Positions 46,030-53,875 of a DNA stretch of 64,000 nt are shown here, one piece after another. The position numbers and the translations under genes are program-made. Position 1 is the stretch's first letter. Each line of letters opens with the position of its first letter. This DNA comes from Ensifer adhaerens. GTDB taxonomy: Bacteria; Pseudomonadota; Alphaproteobacteria; Rhizobiales; Rhizobiaceae. Below the pieces are notes generated by a model. It had not been told where the DNA came from, did no database searches, and was given only the letters and a program-made list of their open reading frames with translations. The stretch is from NCBI RefSeq assembly GCF_013283195.1, contig NZ_JABEKT010000001.1, positions 2,018,509 to 2,082,508 of the forward strand, in the 5' to 3' direction.

Positions 46030-46800
46030 TCAATTCGTCGTGAGTATACGTGCCTCAACGGGGTGCTCCAGGCCTTTCAGTGAAAGCAGCCTGGTCTCGG
46101 ACGCGCTCAGGAAATCCGGCACCTGCGCAGCCGTCTCGGCTGACACGAGGATCTCACCGGCGGCAGCTTGGGATTCGAGCCGTGCGGCGAGATTGACGGT
46201 GCCGCCGATCGCGGTGAAATCGCTGCGGAAGCTTGAAAACTCACCAATCTCGACATCGCCCGTATGTATGCCCACACCAACACCGAGCCGGTGGTCGCGT
46301 GATTCCTTCAGATCGGAACTCAGGCCGTTGAGTGCATCGGTGTAATGTCGCTGTATATCCGCCGCCGCCCTGACCGCAGCACGAGCGTGGTCCTTGATCT
46401 CGATCGGGAAATTGAAGATCGCCATCAGGCCGTCGCCCATCTGCTTGTTGACGATGCCATCATGCGCCCAGATCGCCTGCGCGCATCGATCATGAAACAG
46501 GCTGACAATCTCACTCAGCTCGATCGCCTCTGTTCGCTCGGAAAGGGAGGTAAACCCTCGCATATCGGCAAACAGGATCGTTGCGTGGGCACTTATGTGG
46601 CGCTGCTTCTTGACGTAGCGAAAGGAGCGTTCGCAGATCGTGCAGATATTCGGGTTCATCTTGCTTCGGGTGATGCCGAATGCCCGAAAGGGAAGGGCAA
46701 ACGCCCCGCGGATCGGGATCGGCACGCGCATCTGATCCCAGCAGCCCCGGCAGATGCTGGCGCTGTTATGGGTAGGCGCGAGGGAAGGGGCAGTCGTCAT
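46030..46800 (-). CDS. Class III adenylate cyclase with N-terminal cysteine pairs
   Basis: The 256-residue protein carries a complete class III cyclase domain at about residues 70-250. Metal-binding aspartates are Asp79 (TILFADMRGFTSL) and Asp123 (NKQMGDGLMAIF); Lys119 and Asp194 (RSDFTAIGG) occupy the base-recognition positions typical of adenylate rather than guanylate cyclases; Asn203 and Arg207 (TVNLAARLE) are the transition-state residues. Ahead of it, Cys17, Cys20 (CRGC) and Cys53, Cys56 (CTIC) look like a metal site. No membrane segment is present. Rhizobia have many such cyclases. The ribosome binding site is weak, and the gene is transcribed alone. Confidence 0.88.
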   Translation of the reverse strand: MTTAPSLAPTHNSASICRGCWDQMRVPIPIRGAFALPFRAFGITRSKMNPNICTICERSFRYVKKQRHISAHATILFADMRGFTSLSERTEAIELSEIVSLFHDRCAQAIWAHDGIVNKQMGDGLMAIFNFPIEIKDHARAAVRAAADIQRHYTDALNGLSSDLKESRDHRLGVGVGIHTGDVEIGEFSSFRSDFTAIGGTVNLAARLESQAAAGEILVSAETAAQVPDFLSASETRLLSLKGLEHPVEARILTTN

Positions 46801-47234
46801 GTGCTGCAGTCTCGCCGCGCCGCGCAGACTTATTGGTGGCGCACAAGCAAACTTCTAATATTCAATTGCCTTTGGCAACTCGAAGTTTTTCTCAGGCGAC
46901 GATAAGACGGACACGTCCGCTGTCCGTCTGCCACTGCAAAAGGCCGGCTGACTGCGGCAGGCCGGACCCTTCGCCCTTGTCGATGCGTCGGTGGTTGCGA
47001 AAGAGCGATAAATATACGTCGCGGCGGGGCCTTCACTTCGCGTTCCGCACGGACACCACGGCGGACGATAGCTATGTTTGGCGCGCTCCGCTCTCGCTCA
47101 GCTGGACCGCTTCTTATCCAGCCTTCCAACAGTTGGGTCTATTTTTCTTCAACCGATCTCGTTTCGGTTTCGATGACCGGCGCTCGGCGAGGCGCCGTCG
47201 TCAGGCAGCGAAACTCATGAAAGGCGAACTGCTG
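46801..47234. other. Intergenic region without recognised gene
   Basis: These 434 bases separate two minus-strand genes. A perfect 9-bp stem, AGACGGACA (46905-46913) with TGTCCGTCT (46921-46929), and a small TTGCC-TTT-GGCAA hairpin (46866-46878) followed by a TTTTT are visible. The region 47050-47230 has open frames on both strands but none with a ribosome binding site or family resemblance. It should contain the cyclase promoter. Confidence 0.45.
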
Positions 47235-47579
47235 CTATTTGGTCGTGCCATCGGGCGAAGCCTGTTGCGTTTGACCGCCGGCAATCGGCGCGGCAGCAGT
47301 CGGTGCCTGCACGCGATCCTTCTTGTTATCGATGCTGCCGGTCTGTTCCGGTGACGGCTGAACCTGGTCGACTGCCGTCGTCCGGTCGTTGTCGTTGTTT
47401 TCGCCCCAGATCGCTGCGCCACCCCAGACCAGCAGCGCCAGAAACAGGCCGGCTCCGAGGATTGCCAGAACACGCACGCCAAGAGGACCTTGGCGGCTTT
47501 CGCGGGCCGTGAAGTTTTCCCGGTCGTCGTCGGGCTCCGCTGTGATGGGATCGCCCCGTTCATCCAGATATTTTGTCAT
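47235..47579 (-). CDS. Small single-span membrane protein of unknown function
   Basis: The 114-residue protein has an acidic cytosolic N-terminus (MTKYLDERGDPITAEPDDDR), one membrane helix at about residues 33-58 (GPLGVRVLAILGAGLFLALL onward to VWGGAAIWG), and a Pro/Gln/Thr/Ala-rich tail without recognisable fold. AGGT-type sequence precedes the ATG. I do not recognise the family; similar short proteins are common in rhizobial genomes. The codon use looks like its neighbours. Confidence 0.7.
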   Translation of the reverse strand: MTKYLDERGDPITAEPDDDRENFTARESRQGPLGVRVLAILGAGLFLALLVWGGAAIWGENNDNDRTTAVDQVQPSPEQTGSIDNKKDRVQAPTAAAPIAGGQTQQASPDGTTK

Positions 47580-47740
47580 CGGATGACCTCCATTGTTGCC
47601 ATCCTAAACAACGGGATTCGAACGAAAATGTTCCACTATGAGACAAATTCATCCGGGCATCAGGCTGAGAATGCGAGCACCGAAGCGCCAAGCAAGTTGG
47701 CGATCCGGCGTGACAGGTCTTTCGACGAGAAAGCCAGGTT

Positions 47741-48001
47741 TCAGTTCGACCAGGTATCGGCGACATTGCGCCGCACGAGCTTATAGGTATGGTCGGGTTG
47801 AACTTCGTAGGTTTCGAAGACCATCGTGCCTTGATGCATGAAGCGGTTCTGGATCATCGTGCCTGGCGCGGAGATCGTCTTGCGCGTGGGGCCCGTCTCG
47901 CCATAGGTCAAGCTGCCTGGCAGCGGTTCGAGATTGGGCGTTGTGCTGTTGCATCCCGCCAATGCGAGAAGGGTGACGATAGCGACATGCGTCGATTTCA
48001 T
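47741..48001 (-). CDS. Small lipoprotein
   Basis: The start at 48001, with AAGGAT 7 bases upstream, gives 86 residues beginning MKSTHVAIVTLLALAGCNST. The lipobox LALAGC places the acylated cysteine near residue 17. The mature part has TTPNLEPLPGSLTYGE, a conserved-looking GTMIQNRFMHQGTMVFETYE and HTYKLVRRNV, which suggests a small beta-rich domain at the membrane. An in-frame upstream extension to 48244 would mask the signal peptide and is not credible. Function unknown. Confidence 0.78.
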   Translation of the reverse strand: MKSTHVAIVTLLALAGCNSTTPNLEPLPGSLTYGETGPTRKTISAPGTMIQNRFMHQGTMVFETYEVQPDHTYKLVRRNVADTWSN

Positions 48002-48120
48002 AGGCTGATCCTTGATTGAAAACATGAATGTGAACTTAGCCATGCTGACTTGCGGCGGAAAGAGCAGGCTTTGGTGATTGCCGCGTGCCGGAAGCTTGAA
48101 CTTGCGAGGCGCGCGCCGGT

Positions 48121-48630
48121 TCAGCTTCGCGCCATTTCCCTTGTGGCCTTGTCGAACTTCTTGACGGCTCGCTCCCGCTTCAACCGCGACAGGCGCTGCG
48201 TCCAGAATATGCCGTTCAGCTGGTCGATTTCGTGCTGGAGGCAAACCGCCATCAGGCCATCCGCATCTTCCTCGACTGCGTTGCCGTCGAGCGTCTGGTA
48301 CCGGACGCGCACCTTCGCAGGGCGCTCGACGTCCTCGGAAATTCCAGGCATCGAAACGCTTCCCTCGGCATGCCTGACCATTTGCGGCGAGCGGGAAACG
48401 ATCTCGGGATTGACGAAAATGTGGACACCGCTTTCACGGGTCAGTTCGATCACTGTCAGGCGTTGCAGAATGCCGATATGCGGCGCTGTGATGCCAATTC
48501 CCGGCGCTGCGCGCATCGTGTCGAGCAGATCGTCGGCAAGAGCCTGCAAGGCGTCGTCGAACCGGTCGACTGTCTGTGCTTCCCGGTTCAGTATAGGGTC
48601 GGGAAAACGAACAAGGGGGCGGATCGCCAT
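48121..48630 (-). CDS. Peptide deformylase-like protein with degenerate active site
   Basis: The 169-residue protein has the length and fold order of peptide deformylase, but its catalytic motifs are altered. Motif 1 reads GIGITAPH (44-51), where the usual glutamine is His51. Motif 2 reads EGSVS (89-93), where the metal-ligand cysteine is Ser91. Motif 3 reads HEIDQ (133-137), where the second metal-ligand histidine is Gln137; His133 and Glu134 remain. Two of three iron ligands are therefore lost. The nucleotide sequence is clean (AGC and CAG codons), with no frameshift. It is not the housekeeping def, which in rhizobia is normally beside fmt. A role as a pseudoenzyme is inferred. Confidence 0.85.
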   Translation of the reverse strand: MAIRPLVRFPDPILNREAQTVDRFDDALQALADDLLDTMRAAPGIGITAPHIGILQRLTVIELTRESGVHIFVNPEIVSRSPQMVRHAEGSVSMPGISEDVERPAKVRVRYQTLDGNAVEEDADGLMAVCLQHEIDQLNGIFWTQRLSRLKRERAVKKFDKATREMARS

Positions 48631-48769
48631 CGGAAGCTCCTGGGCTGCGGCCGCATAGTGCTATCCGATCGCCAGGTCGATGTCGACTGTGCACGCGCAT
48701 GTGCGTTTCCCATGTATTTGCAACAGCTTGAATAAATCTGTTACCACACGCGGGACGTTGGCCGTTGTG

Positions 48770-48919
48770 ATGTGGACCTTGGCAAGGCTTTGCGCTAGCA
48801 GGGCTCTAAGGCCCATATCCTTGAGGAGGATGGGGGACAACACCGGCAGTGATGTACCCTTTCCCGATCGGCGCATGGCGGCCGGGAAGTTGGCAATCGT
48901 TTCGAGGGCGCGCTCATGA
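48770..48919 (+). CDS. Possible leader peptide overlapping mgtE
   Basis: A 49-codon frame starts at ATG 48770 (MWTLARLCASRALRPISLRR) and ends with a TGA that overlaps the mgtE ATG by four bases (48916-48919). This ATGA overlap is typical of translational coupling. There is no good ribosome binding site for the ATG; an AGGAGG at 48824-48829 touches an internal in-frame ATG at 48830. The composition (many Arg and Leu) is not typical of a conserved protein. It may be chance. Confidence 0.2.
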   Translation: MWTLARLCASRALRPISLRRMGDNTGSDVPFPDRRMAAGKLAIVSRARS

Positions 48920-50337
48920 GCAATACCGGCGACGACGACCGCGGTTCCGAAGAAATCCCCGTCTATGACGGAGCGGACATCTATGCCGATGATGGTTCGG
49001 TGCGCTCCGACTTCCTGATGCATGTCGGCGCGGCGATTGCCGACCGTGACACGATCTATCTGCGCCAGCATGTCGCTGGCCTGCATTCATCCGAAATGGG
49101 CGACCTGCTTGAGGCGATCCAGCCGGAGCAGCGCTTGGCACTTGTCTCCCTGCTTGGCAAGGATTTCGACCTTTCGTCTCTGACCGAAGTCGACGAAGCC
49201 ATACGCCTCGATATCGTTGAGCACCTGCCCAACGAGCAGATCGCCGAGGCGCTTGGCGAGATGGATTCGGACGATGCCGTCTACATTCTCGAAGACCTCG
49301 ACCAGGAGGACCAGGACGAGATCCTGGCGAAGCTGCCCTTTACCGAACGTGTGCGCTTGCGCCGCTCTCTGGACTATCCCGAGAGCACAGCCGGCCGCCG
49401 CATGCAAACGGAGTTCGTGGCGGTGCCGCCGTTCTGGACCATCGGCCAGACGATCGATTACATGCGCGAGGACGCGGAGCTTCCGGAAAGTTTTACGCAG
49501 ATCTTCGTCATCGATCCGACCTTCAAGCTTCTGGGTGCGGTCGATCTCGACAAGGTCCTGCGCTCCAAGCGCTCGATCAAGGTCGACGCCATCATGCGAG
49601 ATACCAGCCACGCCATTCCGGCTGAAATGGACCAGGAAGAGGCGGCGCAGCTCTTCGAGCAATACGACCTTCTCTCCGCCGCCGTGGTCGACGACAACGG
49701 CAGGCTCGTTGGGGTGCTGACCATCGACGATGTCGTCGACGTCATCCAGGAGGAGGCGGAGGAAGACTTGCTGCGTCTGAGCGGCGTCGGTGACGAGGAA
49801 CTGTCGGACTCTGTCGCCGAGGCATCGCGATCACGCGTGCCGTGGCTGTTCATCAATTCGATGACAGCTTGTATTTCGGCTTCGGTCATCGGCCTTTTCG
49901 ATGCGACAATCCAGCAGATCGTCGCGCTCGCAATTCTGATGCCGATCGTCGCCGGCATGGGCGGAAATGCTGGTTCGCAGACGATGACTGTGACGGTGCG
50001 TGCGCTTGCGACCCGCGGCCTCGACATTCACAACGCGCCGCGAATCATCCGACGCGAAGCGGGAGTGGGCCTGCTGAACGGCATGATCTTCGGCTCGCTG
50101 ATCGGCCTTTTGGCTGGCCTGTGGTTCCAGGATCCGAACATCGGCGGTATTATCGCCACCGCGATGCTTATCAATATGATGGCCGCGGCTCTTGCCGGCA
50201 TCATGGTTCCGCTGCTTCTGGAACGTTTTGGCGCTGACCCCGCGGTGTCTTCGGCCGTGTTTGTGACGGCGATTACCGATATCACCGGCTTCTCGAGTTT
50301 TCTCGGCATTGCCACCTGGTGGTTCCACGTCACCTGA
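48916..50337 (+). CDS. mgtE: Magnesium channel/transporter MgtE
   Basis: MgtE (473 residues) is a homodimeric magnesium-gated channel of the inner membrane. The cytosolic N domain with EMGDLLEAIQPEQRLALVSL (near 55-75) and DAVYILEDLDQEDQDEIL (near 119-136) is followed by a CBS pair (about 160-285, including GVLTIDDVVDVI) and five membrane helices (about 310-473). MPIVAGMGGNAGSQTMTVTV near 337-356 is the pore signature with the conserved GGNAGSQ. The Shine-Dalgarno is weak (GAGGG), and the overlapping short frame upstream may be relevant. MgtE is expected to close when intracellular magnesium is high. Confidence 0.95.
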   Translation: MSNTGDDDRGSEEIPVYDGADIYADDGSVRSDFLMHVGAAIADRDTIYLRQHVAGLHSSEMGDLLEAIQPEQRLALVSLLGKDFDLSSLTEVDEAIRLDIVEHLPNEQIAEALGEMDSDDAVYILEDLDQEDQDEILAKLPFTERVRLRRSLDYPESTAGRRMQTEFVAVPPFWTIGQTIDYMREDAELPESFTQIFVIDPTFKLLGAVDLDKVLRSKRSIKVDAIMRDTSHAIPAEMDQEEAAQLFEQYDLLSAAVVDDNGRLVGVLTIDDVVDVIQEEAEEDLLRLSGVGDEELSDSVAEASRSRVPWLFINSMTACISASVIGLFDATIQQIVALAILMPIVAGMGGNAGSQTMTVTVRALATRGLDIHNAPRIIRREAGVGLLNGMIFGSLIGLLAGLWFQDPNIGGIIATAMLINMMAAALAGIMVPLLLERFGADPAVSSAVFVTAITDITGFSSFLGIATWWFHVT

Positions 50338-50350
50338 CATCGCCGGTTGT

Positions 50351-50379
50351 TTGACTTTTACGTCAAGGTCAACGATAGT
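50351..50379 (+). promoter_or_regulatory. Promoter and probable operator of the MerR gene
   Basis: TTGACT (50351-50356) and GATAGT (50374-50379) are 17 bases apart and fit a sigma-70 promoter. The -35 overlaps an inverted repeat TTGAC-N6-GTCAA (50351-50366), and a second GTCAA follows (50368-50372). MerR proteins bind such dyads near their own promoters, so autoregulation is likely. Transcription from here would begin near 50386, which excludes the ATG at 50381 as start. Confidence 0.6.
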
Positions 50380-50407
50380 GATGCTCAGGAAATCATGGAA
50401 TGGCAGC

Positions 50408-50794
50408 GTGAATAAGTACTATAGCATTACCGAATTGACGCGGGAATTCGGCATTTCGACCCGGACGCTGCGGTTCTATGAGGACGAGGGCCTCATCCAT
50501 CCGGAGCGCCGCGGTCGAACCCGCATGTTTCGTCCTGCCGACCGTCGGCTGATCCAGGAGATCCTCCGGGGCCGGCGTATCGGTTTTACGATCGCCGAAA
50601 TCCGCGAGATCATTCAGGTTTACAAGGATCCGCCCGGTGAACTTGGTCAGTTGCAACTGCTGATGAGCCGTGTCGAGGCCAAGCGCGAAGAACTGCGCCA
50701 GAAGCGCAAGGACATCGAGGATACGCTGACCGAACTCGACAATGTTGAGGAGGCCTGTTTGACGCGTCTTGCCGAGATTGGCGTCGGGACCTGA
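50408..50794 (+). CDS. MerR-family transcriptional regulator
   Basis: From the GTG at 50408 the protein has 128 residues. The winged helix domain is at about 1-75: KYYSITELTREFGISTRTLR then FYEDEGLIHPERRGRTRMF and RRLIQEILRGRRIGFTIAEI. The C-terminal half (ELGQLQLLMSRVEAKREELR onward) is a coiled-coil dimerisation helix. There are no cysteines of a metal site apart from one near the C-terminus (EEACLTRL), so this is unlikely to be a metal sensor. It resembles the MerR group near acyl-CoA catabolism genes (LiuR-like), but no such genes are adjacent here. Confidence 0.88.
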   Translation: MNKYYSITELTREFGISTRTLRFYEDEGLIHPERRGRTRMFRPADRRLIQEILRGRRIGFTIAEIREIIQVYKDPPGELGQLQLLMSRVEAKREELRQKRKDIEDTLTELDNVEEACLTRLAEIGVGT

Positions 50795-50871
50795 TCGCGA
50801 ACCTGGTCAACGCATGAAGAACAAAAGGGTGGCTTTGGTCGCCTTTTTTGTTGTCTGAAAAGAACTGCGGA

Positions 50872-51345
50872 TCAGATCCAGCGGCTCGTATGCCGGCAAT
50901 AACGCTCGAACTCGAAGCCGAAGCGTGAAAGCAGATGCCGTTCTTCGTTGCGGATGGCAAAAATGGTCGTCAACATCACGGCTGCAACCGCCATCACGAA
51001 GAACCATGGATTGAGCGTGATCAGACCGAAGCCGATCATCATCAGCGTATAGCCGAGATAGATCGGGTTGCGGGTGAAGCGAAACGGTCCGTAAGTGACG
51101 AGGCACGTGGCACACCGGTGCGGAAGCACAGCGGTATGGCGATCCAGCAGTGTCTTGACGGCCCACAGGTCGAGCCAGATTGCCGCGGCGACAAGGATGC
51201 TACCGGAAATCCACGGCACCCAGCCGTGGCCGTGGGCGACCGGGATGGGCGAGTATCGTGCGAGCAGCAAGGCTGCAAGGGTGGCGGTCCCGTAGAGCAG
51301 GGCCGGCCATGGGAAACTCAGCGGCTTGGCACGATAGGCATTCAT
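50872..51345 (-). CDS. Isoprenylcysteine carboxyl methyltransferase-like membrane protein
   Basis: The 157-residue protein has four hydrophobic segments. The C-terminal half holds the ICMT/PEMT-type motif: VTYGPFRFTRNPIYLGYTLM near 83-102 and RNEERHLLSRFGFEFERYCR near 131-150, which bind S-adenosylmethionine and the substrate in the family. Bacteria lack prenylated CAAX proteins, so the substrate is different and unknown. It lies three bases after the DUF1624 gene stop on the same strand, so both are one transcript. Confidence 0.85.
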   Translation of the reverse strand: MNAYRAKPLSFPWPALLYGTATLAALLLARYSPIPVAHGHGWVPWISGSILVAAAIWLDLWAVKTLLDRHTAVLPHRCATCLVTYGPFRFTRNPIYLGYTLMMIGFGLITLNPWFFVMAVAAVMLTTIFAIRNEERHLLSRFGFEFERYCRHTSRWI

Positions 51346-51348
51346 GTC

Positions 51349-52368
51349 CTAGTCCCCTGATTGCACGTCCATTGTGCATTGACCGGCGATTCGCGCAATG
51401 CGTTCATCCGTGTTGACGTTGATCTTTCCCCTGTTCAGGTCGTCGAACAGGTTCTGCTCCACCAGCTTGTCGAGGGTACATCCACAGAAGGCGTCGCACG
51501 GCACGGCCGGATTGCCGCGGCTGCAGGCCTCGACGCAGTTGGTGCGGTAGGCTTGCTTGGGATCCGGCAGTGTCGGTGGCGAGACCAGCGAGAAGAGGAA
51601 GACCAATCCGATGAGCAGCGGCTGGTGGAGGAGGTATATGGCCAGACTGTGACGCCCTCCGAAGACCAATGCTTTCGTCCACAGGCGCGTCTTTTCGTCG
51701 TCGACCGGGCGCTTTGAAAGGGCTGTCACGAGACGCGCATGCACCAGTTTTGCGGTGCCGAGGCCAAGCAGGAAGGGTGCGAGCCACGGCAGCAGCGGCA
51801 CGTAGTCGTTCGAGCGTGGGATCGTTTCGGAAAGACCGACCCACCAGAGATAGGGTGCGTCGAAGATCGCGGAGCGGAGATAGAGGGGGGCGGCGAAGGC
51901 GGCGGCCGCAGCCGCGAACGAAACAATCGCCGGAAGGGGCAGGAAAAGAAGACCGATGAGGCTTGCCGCGGCAATGGAATGCAGGATGCCGAAGAATATG
52001 AAGGTGTTGGGGAAGGCGAACCAGGTCGCGATACTGATGATCGCGGCCGCTCCGGCAATCTTGGCGAACCGGCGCATGAAGGCATCGAACCGGATCTTCG
52101 GCCGCTGCCCGAGCACGAGGCTGTAGCCAGCCAGAAACAGGAAGCTGCTGGCAATCAGCCGTGCAAACATCTTCCACCCGCCGGTGCCGGCGGTCCCGGC
52201 GGCGACATAGCCGAAGAATTCCAGATCCCAGACGAAATGGTAGAGCGCCATGGCCACCAGCGCCAGGCCGCGCAGCACATCGATAAAGACGAGCCGGTTT
52301 CGGCTGCCGGTCGTCGGCTGCGGTTCAACGGTCGAGGTCATGTTGGTGTCGGACATGGTGTTCGCCAT
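51349..52368 (-). CDS. DUF1624 (heparan-alpha-glucosaminide N-acetyltransferase-like) membrane protein with Cys-rich tail
   Basis: The 339-residue protein starts with a short polar N-terminus, then RNRLVFIDVLRGLALVAMAL YHFVWDLE near 23-50, the signature of the acyltransferase-3/DUF1624 group with the catalytic histidine in YHFVWD. About eight membrane helices follow up to HSLAIYLLHQPLLIGLVF near 244-261. The last 70 residues form a soluble tail with six cysteines (TNCVEACSRGNPAVPCDAFC, GCTLDKL and GQCTMD), which could form disulfides in the periplasm. The acetylated substrate is unknown. Neighbour: the ICMT-like gene immediately downstream. Confidence 0.85.
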   Translation of the reverse strand: MANTMSDTNMTSTVEPQPTTGSRNRLVFIDVLRGLALVAMALYHFVWDLEFFGYVAAGTAGTGGWKMFARLIASSFLFLAGYSLVLGQRPKIRFDAFMRRFAKIAGAAAIISIATWFAFPNTFIFFGILHSIAAASLIGLLFLPLPAIVSFAAAAAAFAAPLYLRSAIFDAPYLWWVGLSETIPRSNDYVPLLPWLAPFLLGLGTAKLVHARLVTALSKRPVDDEKTRLWTKALVFGGRHSLAIYLLHQPLLIGLVFLFSLVSPPTLPDPKQAYRTNCVEACSRGNPAVPCDAFCGCTLDKLVEQNLFDDLNRGKINVNTDERIARIAGQCTMDVQSGD

Positions 52369-52488
52369 CCAGTTGGCGCGAATGAGAGTGGCAGGCCTGG
52401 CTTGCGCCAGACCGCCTTGATTGCTCGGAAAAAGACAAAATGCGGCAGAAACCCGTTTGGCGATATCCGCGGTGCACCGGGCAAGCTG

Positions 52489-53181
52489 TTAGCGGGCGAC
52501 GTCCTGCAGCAGGGCTGCCCGCGCCTCGGAGAAGAATTGCCGGCGTGTCAGGACGAAGATGACGAAGATTGTCAGGCCGACGAAGGCGTAGGGACTGATA
52601 AACCAGCCGAGATAGCCGATCGACAGGAAGATCGCCCTGAGGCCGGCATTGAAGTGCTTGGCGGCAAGTACGTTCATGCGGACGGCCCGTTCGGCCGCAA
52701 TCTCGGCGGCGTGCCGGTCGCGGATCATGTCCGCTGTCATCGGTATGCCGCCCATCAGGATCGAGCAGTAGTTGAACAGGCGATAGGACCAGCCGAACTT
52801 GAAGAAGGAATAGCCGAAGAGGCAGGTGAGCCCGGCGACCTTCAGCTCGAAGGCCGTCCGCCCGCCATGGAATACATAGGGCATGTCGGCGAAGATCATC
52901 TGCGCCTGCTCGGTCGCGCCCAGGAGCGCGAAGCAGCCGCCGAGCGCAAAGATCGTCGTCGAAGCGAAGAAGGCCGTGCCCGCCTGCAGCCCGGCAATGA
53001 TCTGGGTGTCGATCATTTTCAGGTCGCGGTTGAGCGAGTTGCGAATCCACCGGCCACGATGGTCGTTCATCAGCCGTGTGAGGCTGATGCGTTTGAAGCC
53101 GCGCGTGCCGTCTGTCGCCCAGCTGAAGCCGGCCCACAGCAGGATGAACACGGCAAGTGCTATGTAATCTTCGAAGGTCAT
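52489..53181 (-). CDS. DUF599 family membrane protein
   Basis: The 230-residue protein has four to five membrane segments. The DUF599 signature includes NDHRGRWIRNSLNRDLKMID near 39-58, FFASTTIFALGGCFALLG near 72-89 and the segment FKFGWSYRLFNYCSILMGGI near 127-146. Its function is unknown. It is transcribed on the minus strand, 120 bases upstream of the DUF1624 gene, and may share its transcript. Confidence 0.85.
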   Translation of the reverse strand: MTFEDYIALAVFILLWAGFSWATDGTRGFKRISLTRLMNDHRGRWIRNSLNRDLKMIDTQIIAGLQAGTAFFASTTIFALGGCFALLGATEQAQMIFADMPYVFHGGRTAFELKVAGLTCLFGYSFFKFGWSYRLFNYCSILMGGIPMTADMIRDRHAAEIAAERAVRMNVLAAKHFNAGLRAIFLSIGYLGWFISPYAFVGLTIFVIFVLTRRQFFSEARAALLQDVAR

Positions 53182-53459
53182 ACACGTGTTTTTGGCATGG
53201 CTTTTGGAAATTGCAAGGCCGGCACGCCTGTGGAGAATCGGTGCCGCATCAACTAGTGTGATGAAATTGCGGCGGAATTTCTTCCGGCAGAAATGCGCGA
53301 ACTCCAGCGTTTGGTGCCTTGGTTCGAACGCCGGCGTGCGCCTGACACCTTTCTGCCATATTTCACCGTTGCGTCTTTACACTTTCTTCAGTATGCATTG
53401 CGCCATGCGCGGGCCCTTGATGTGTGGCCCGCAGCCGTTGAGAGTTTTTCGGAGACATC

Positions 53460-53561
53460 ATGGACAATACAATACAGAAGTCTTGCTGGGGCGTGACTGC
53501 TCGCGCCGTAGCCGGTTTCGCTGGCGTTCTTGTTCTTGCTTATCTTTTCGGCGGCCTTTGA
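53460..53561 (+). CDS. 33-residue membrane peptide gene
   Basis: ATG at 53460 opens a frame of 33 residues, MDNTIQKSCWGVTARAVAGF followed by AGVLVLAYLFGGL. A GGAG at 53451-53454 is 5 bases upstream. The last 20 residues form one hydrophobic helix. A strong terminator begins 21 bases after the stop, which supports a short independent transcript. Similar tiny one-helix proteins are conserved in rhizobia, but I do not recognise this one. Confidence 0.6.
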   Translation: MDNTIQKSCWGVTARAVAGFAGVLVLAYLFGGL

Positions 53562-53875
53562 TACCCAAAAGTCCTCTGATTGACAGCGCGGCTTCCCGGA
53601 AGCCGCGCTGTTTTGATTCCTGCCTGTCGCATCGTAAAGCCGAGAGACCGCAAGCCCACTCCCCAGCGCAATGTCGCACCAACGGGATCGAATGTCGGTT
53701 GATCGCCTGATCGACAGGGATAGGATGGCTTAGGGTTTGATCCTATATCTAAGCGTGAGGGTACTGCTTCGGTCTTGAGGAGAGATCGAGGTTTGTATCG
53801 ACTGTGCAATCATGCATATGACGGCATCCGGCGATCGGCCGGGCGGCATATGTTCAGGCTCCGGGCAGGCAATTC
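53562..53875 (+). other. Region between the membrane peptide gene and sdaA
   Basis: After the terminator at 53583-53614 there are 260 bases without a gene. CTATAT at 53743-53748 is a perfect rhizobial -10 element but has no clear -35; if used, it would give an sdaA leader of about 120 bases. I see nothing else in the stretch. Confidence 0.35.
53583..53614 (+). terminator. Terminator of the membrane peptide gene
   Basis: A perfect 13-bp stem, ACAGCGCGGCTTC (53583-53595) with GAAGCCGCGCTGT (53599-53611), loop CCG, followed by TTT then G. Confidence 0.8.

Noticed and set aside
46833-47354. 173-codon plus-strand frame upstream of and across the small membrane protein gene
   Set aside because: It overlaps a better minus-strand gene and has no ribosome binding site or domain.
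48631-48915. M-box or other magnesium riboswitch upstream of mgtE
   Set aside because: I could not see the multi-helix M-box layout or its conserved loops; only the short frame overlapping mgtE was kept as a weak candidate.
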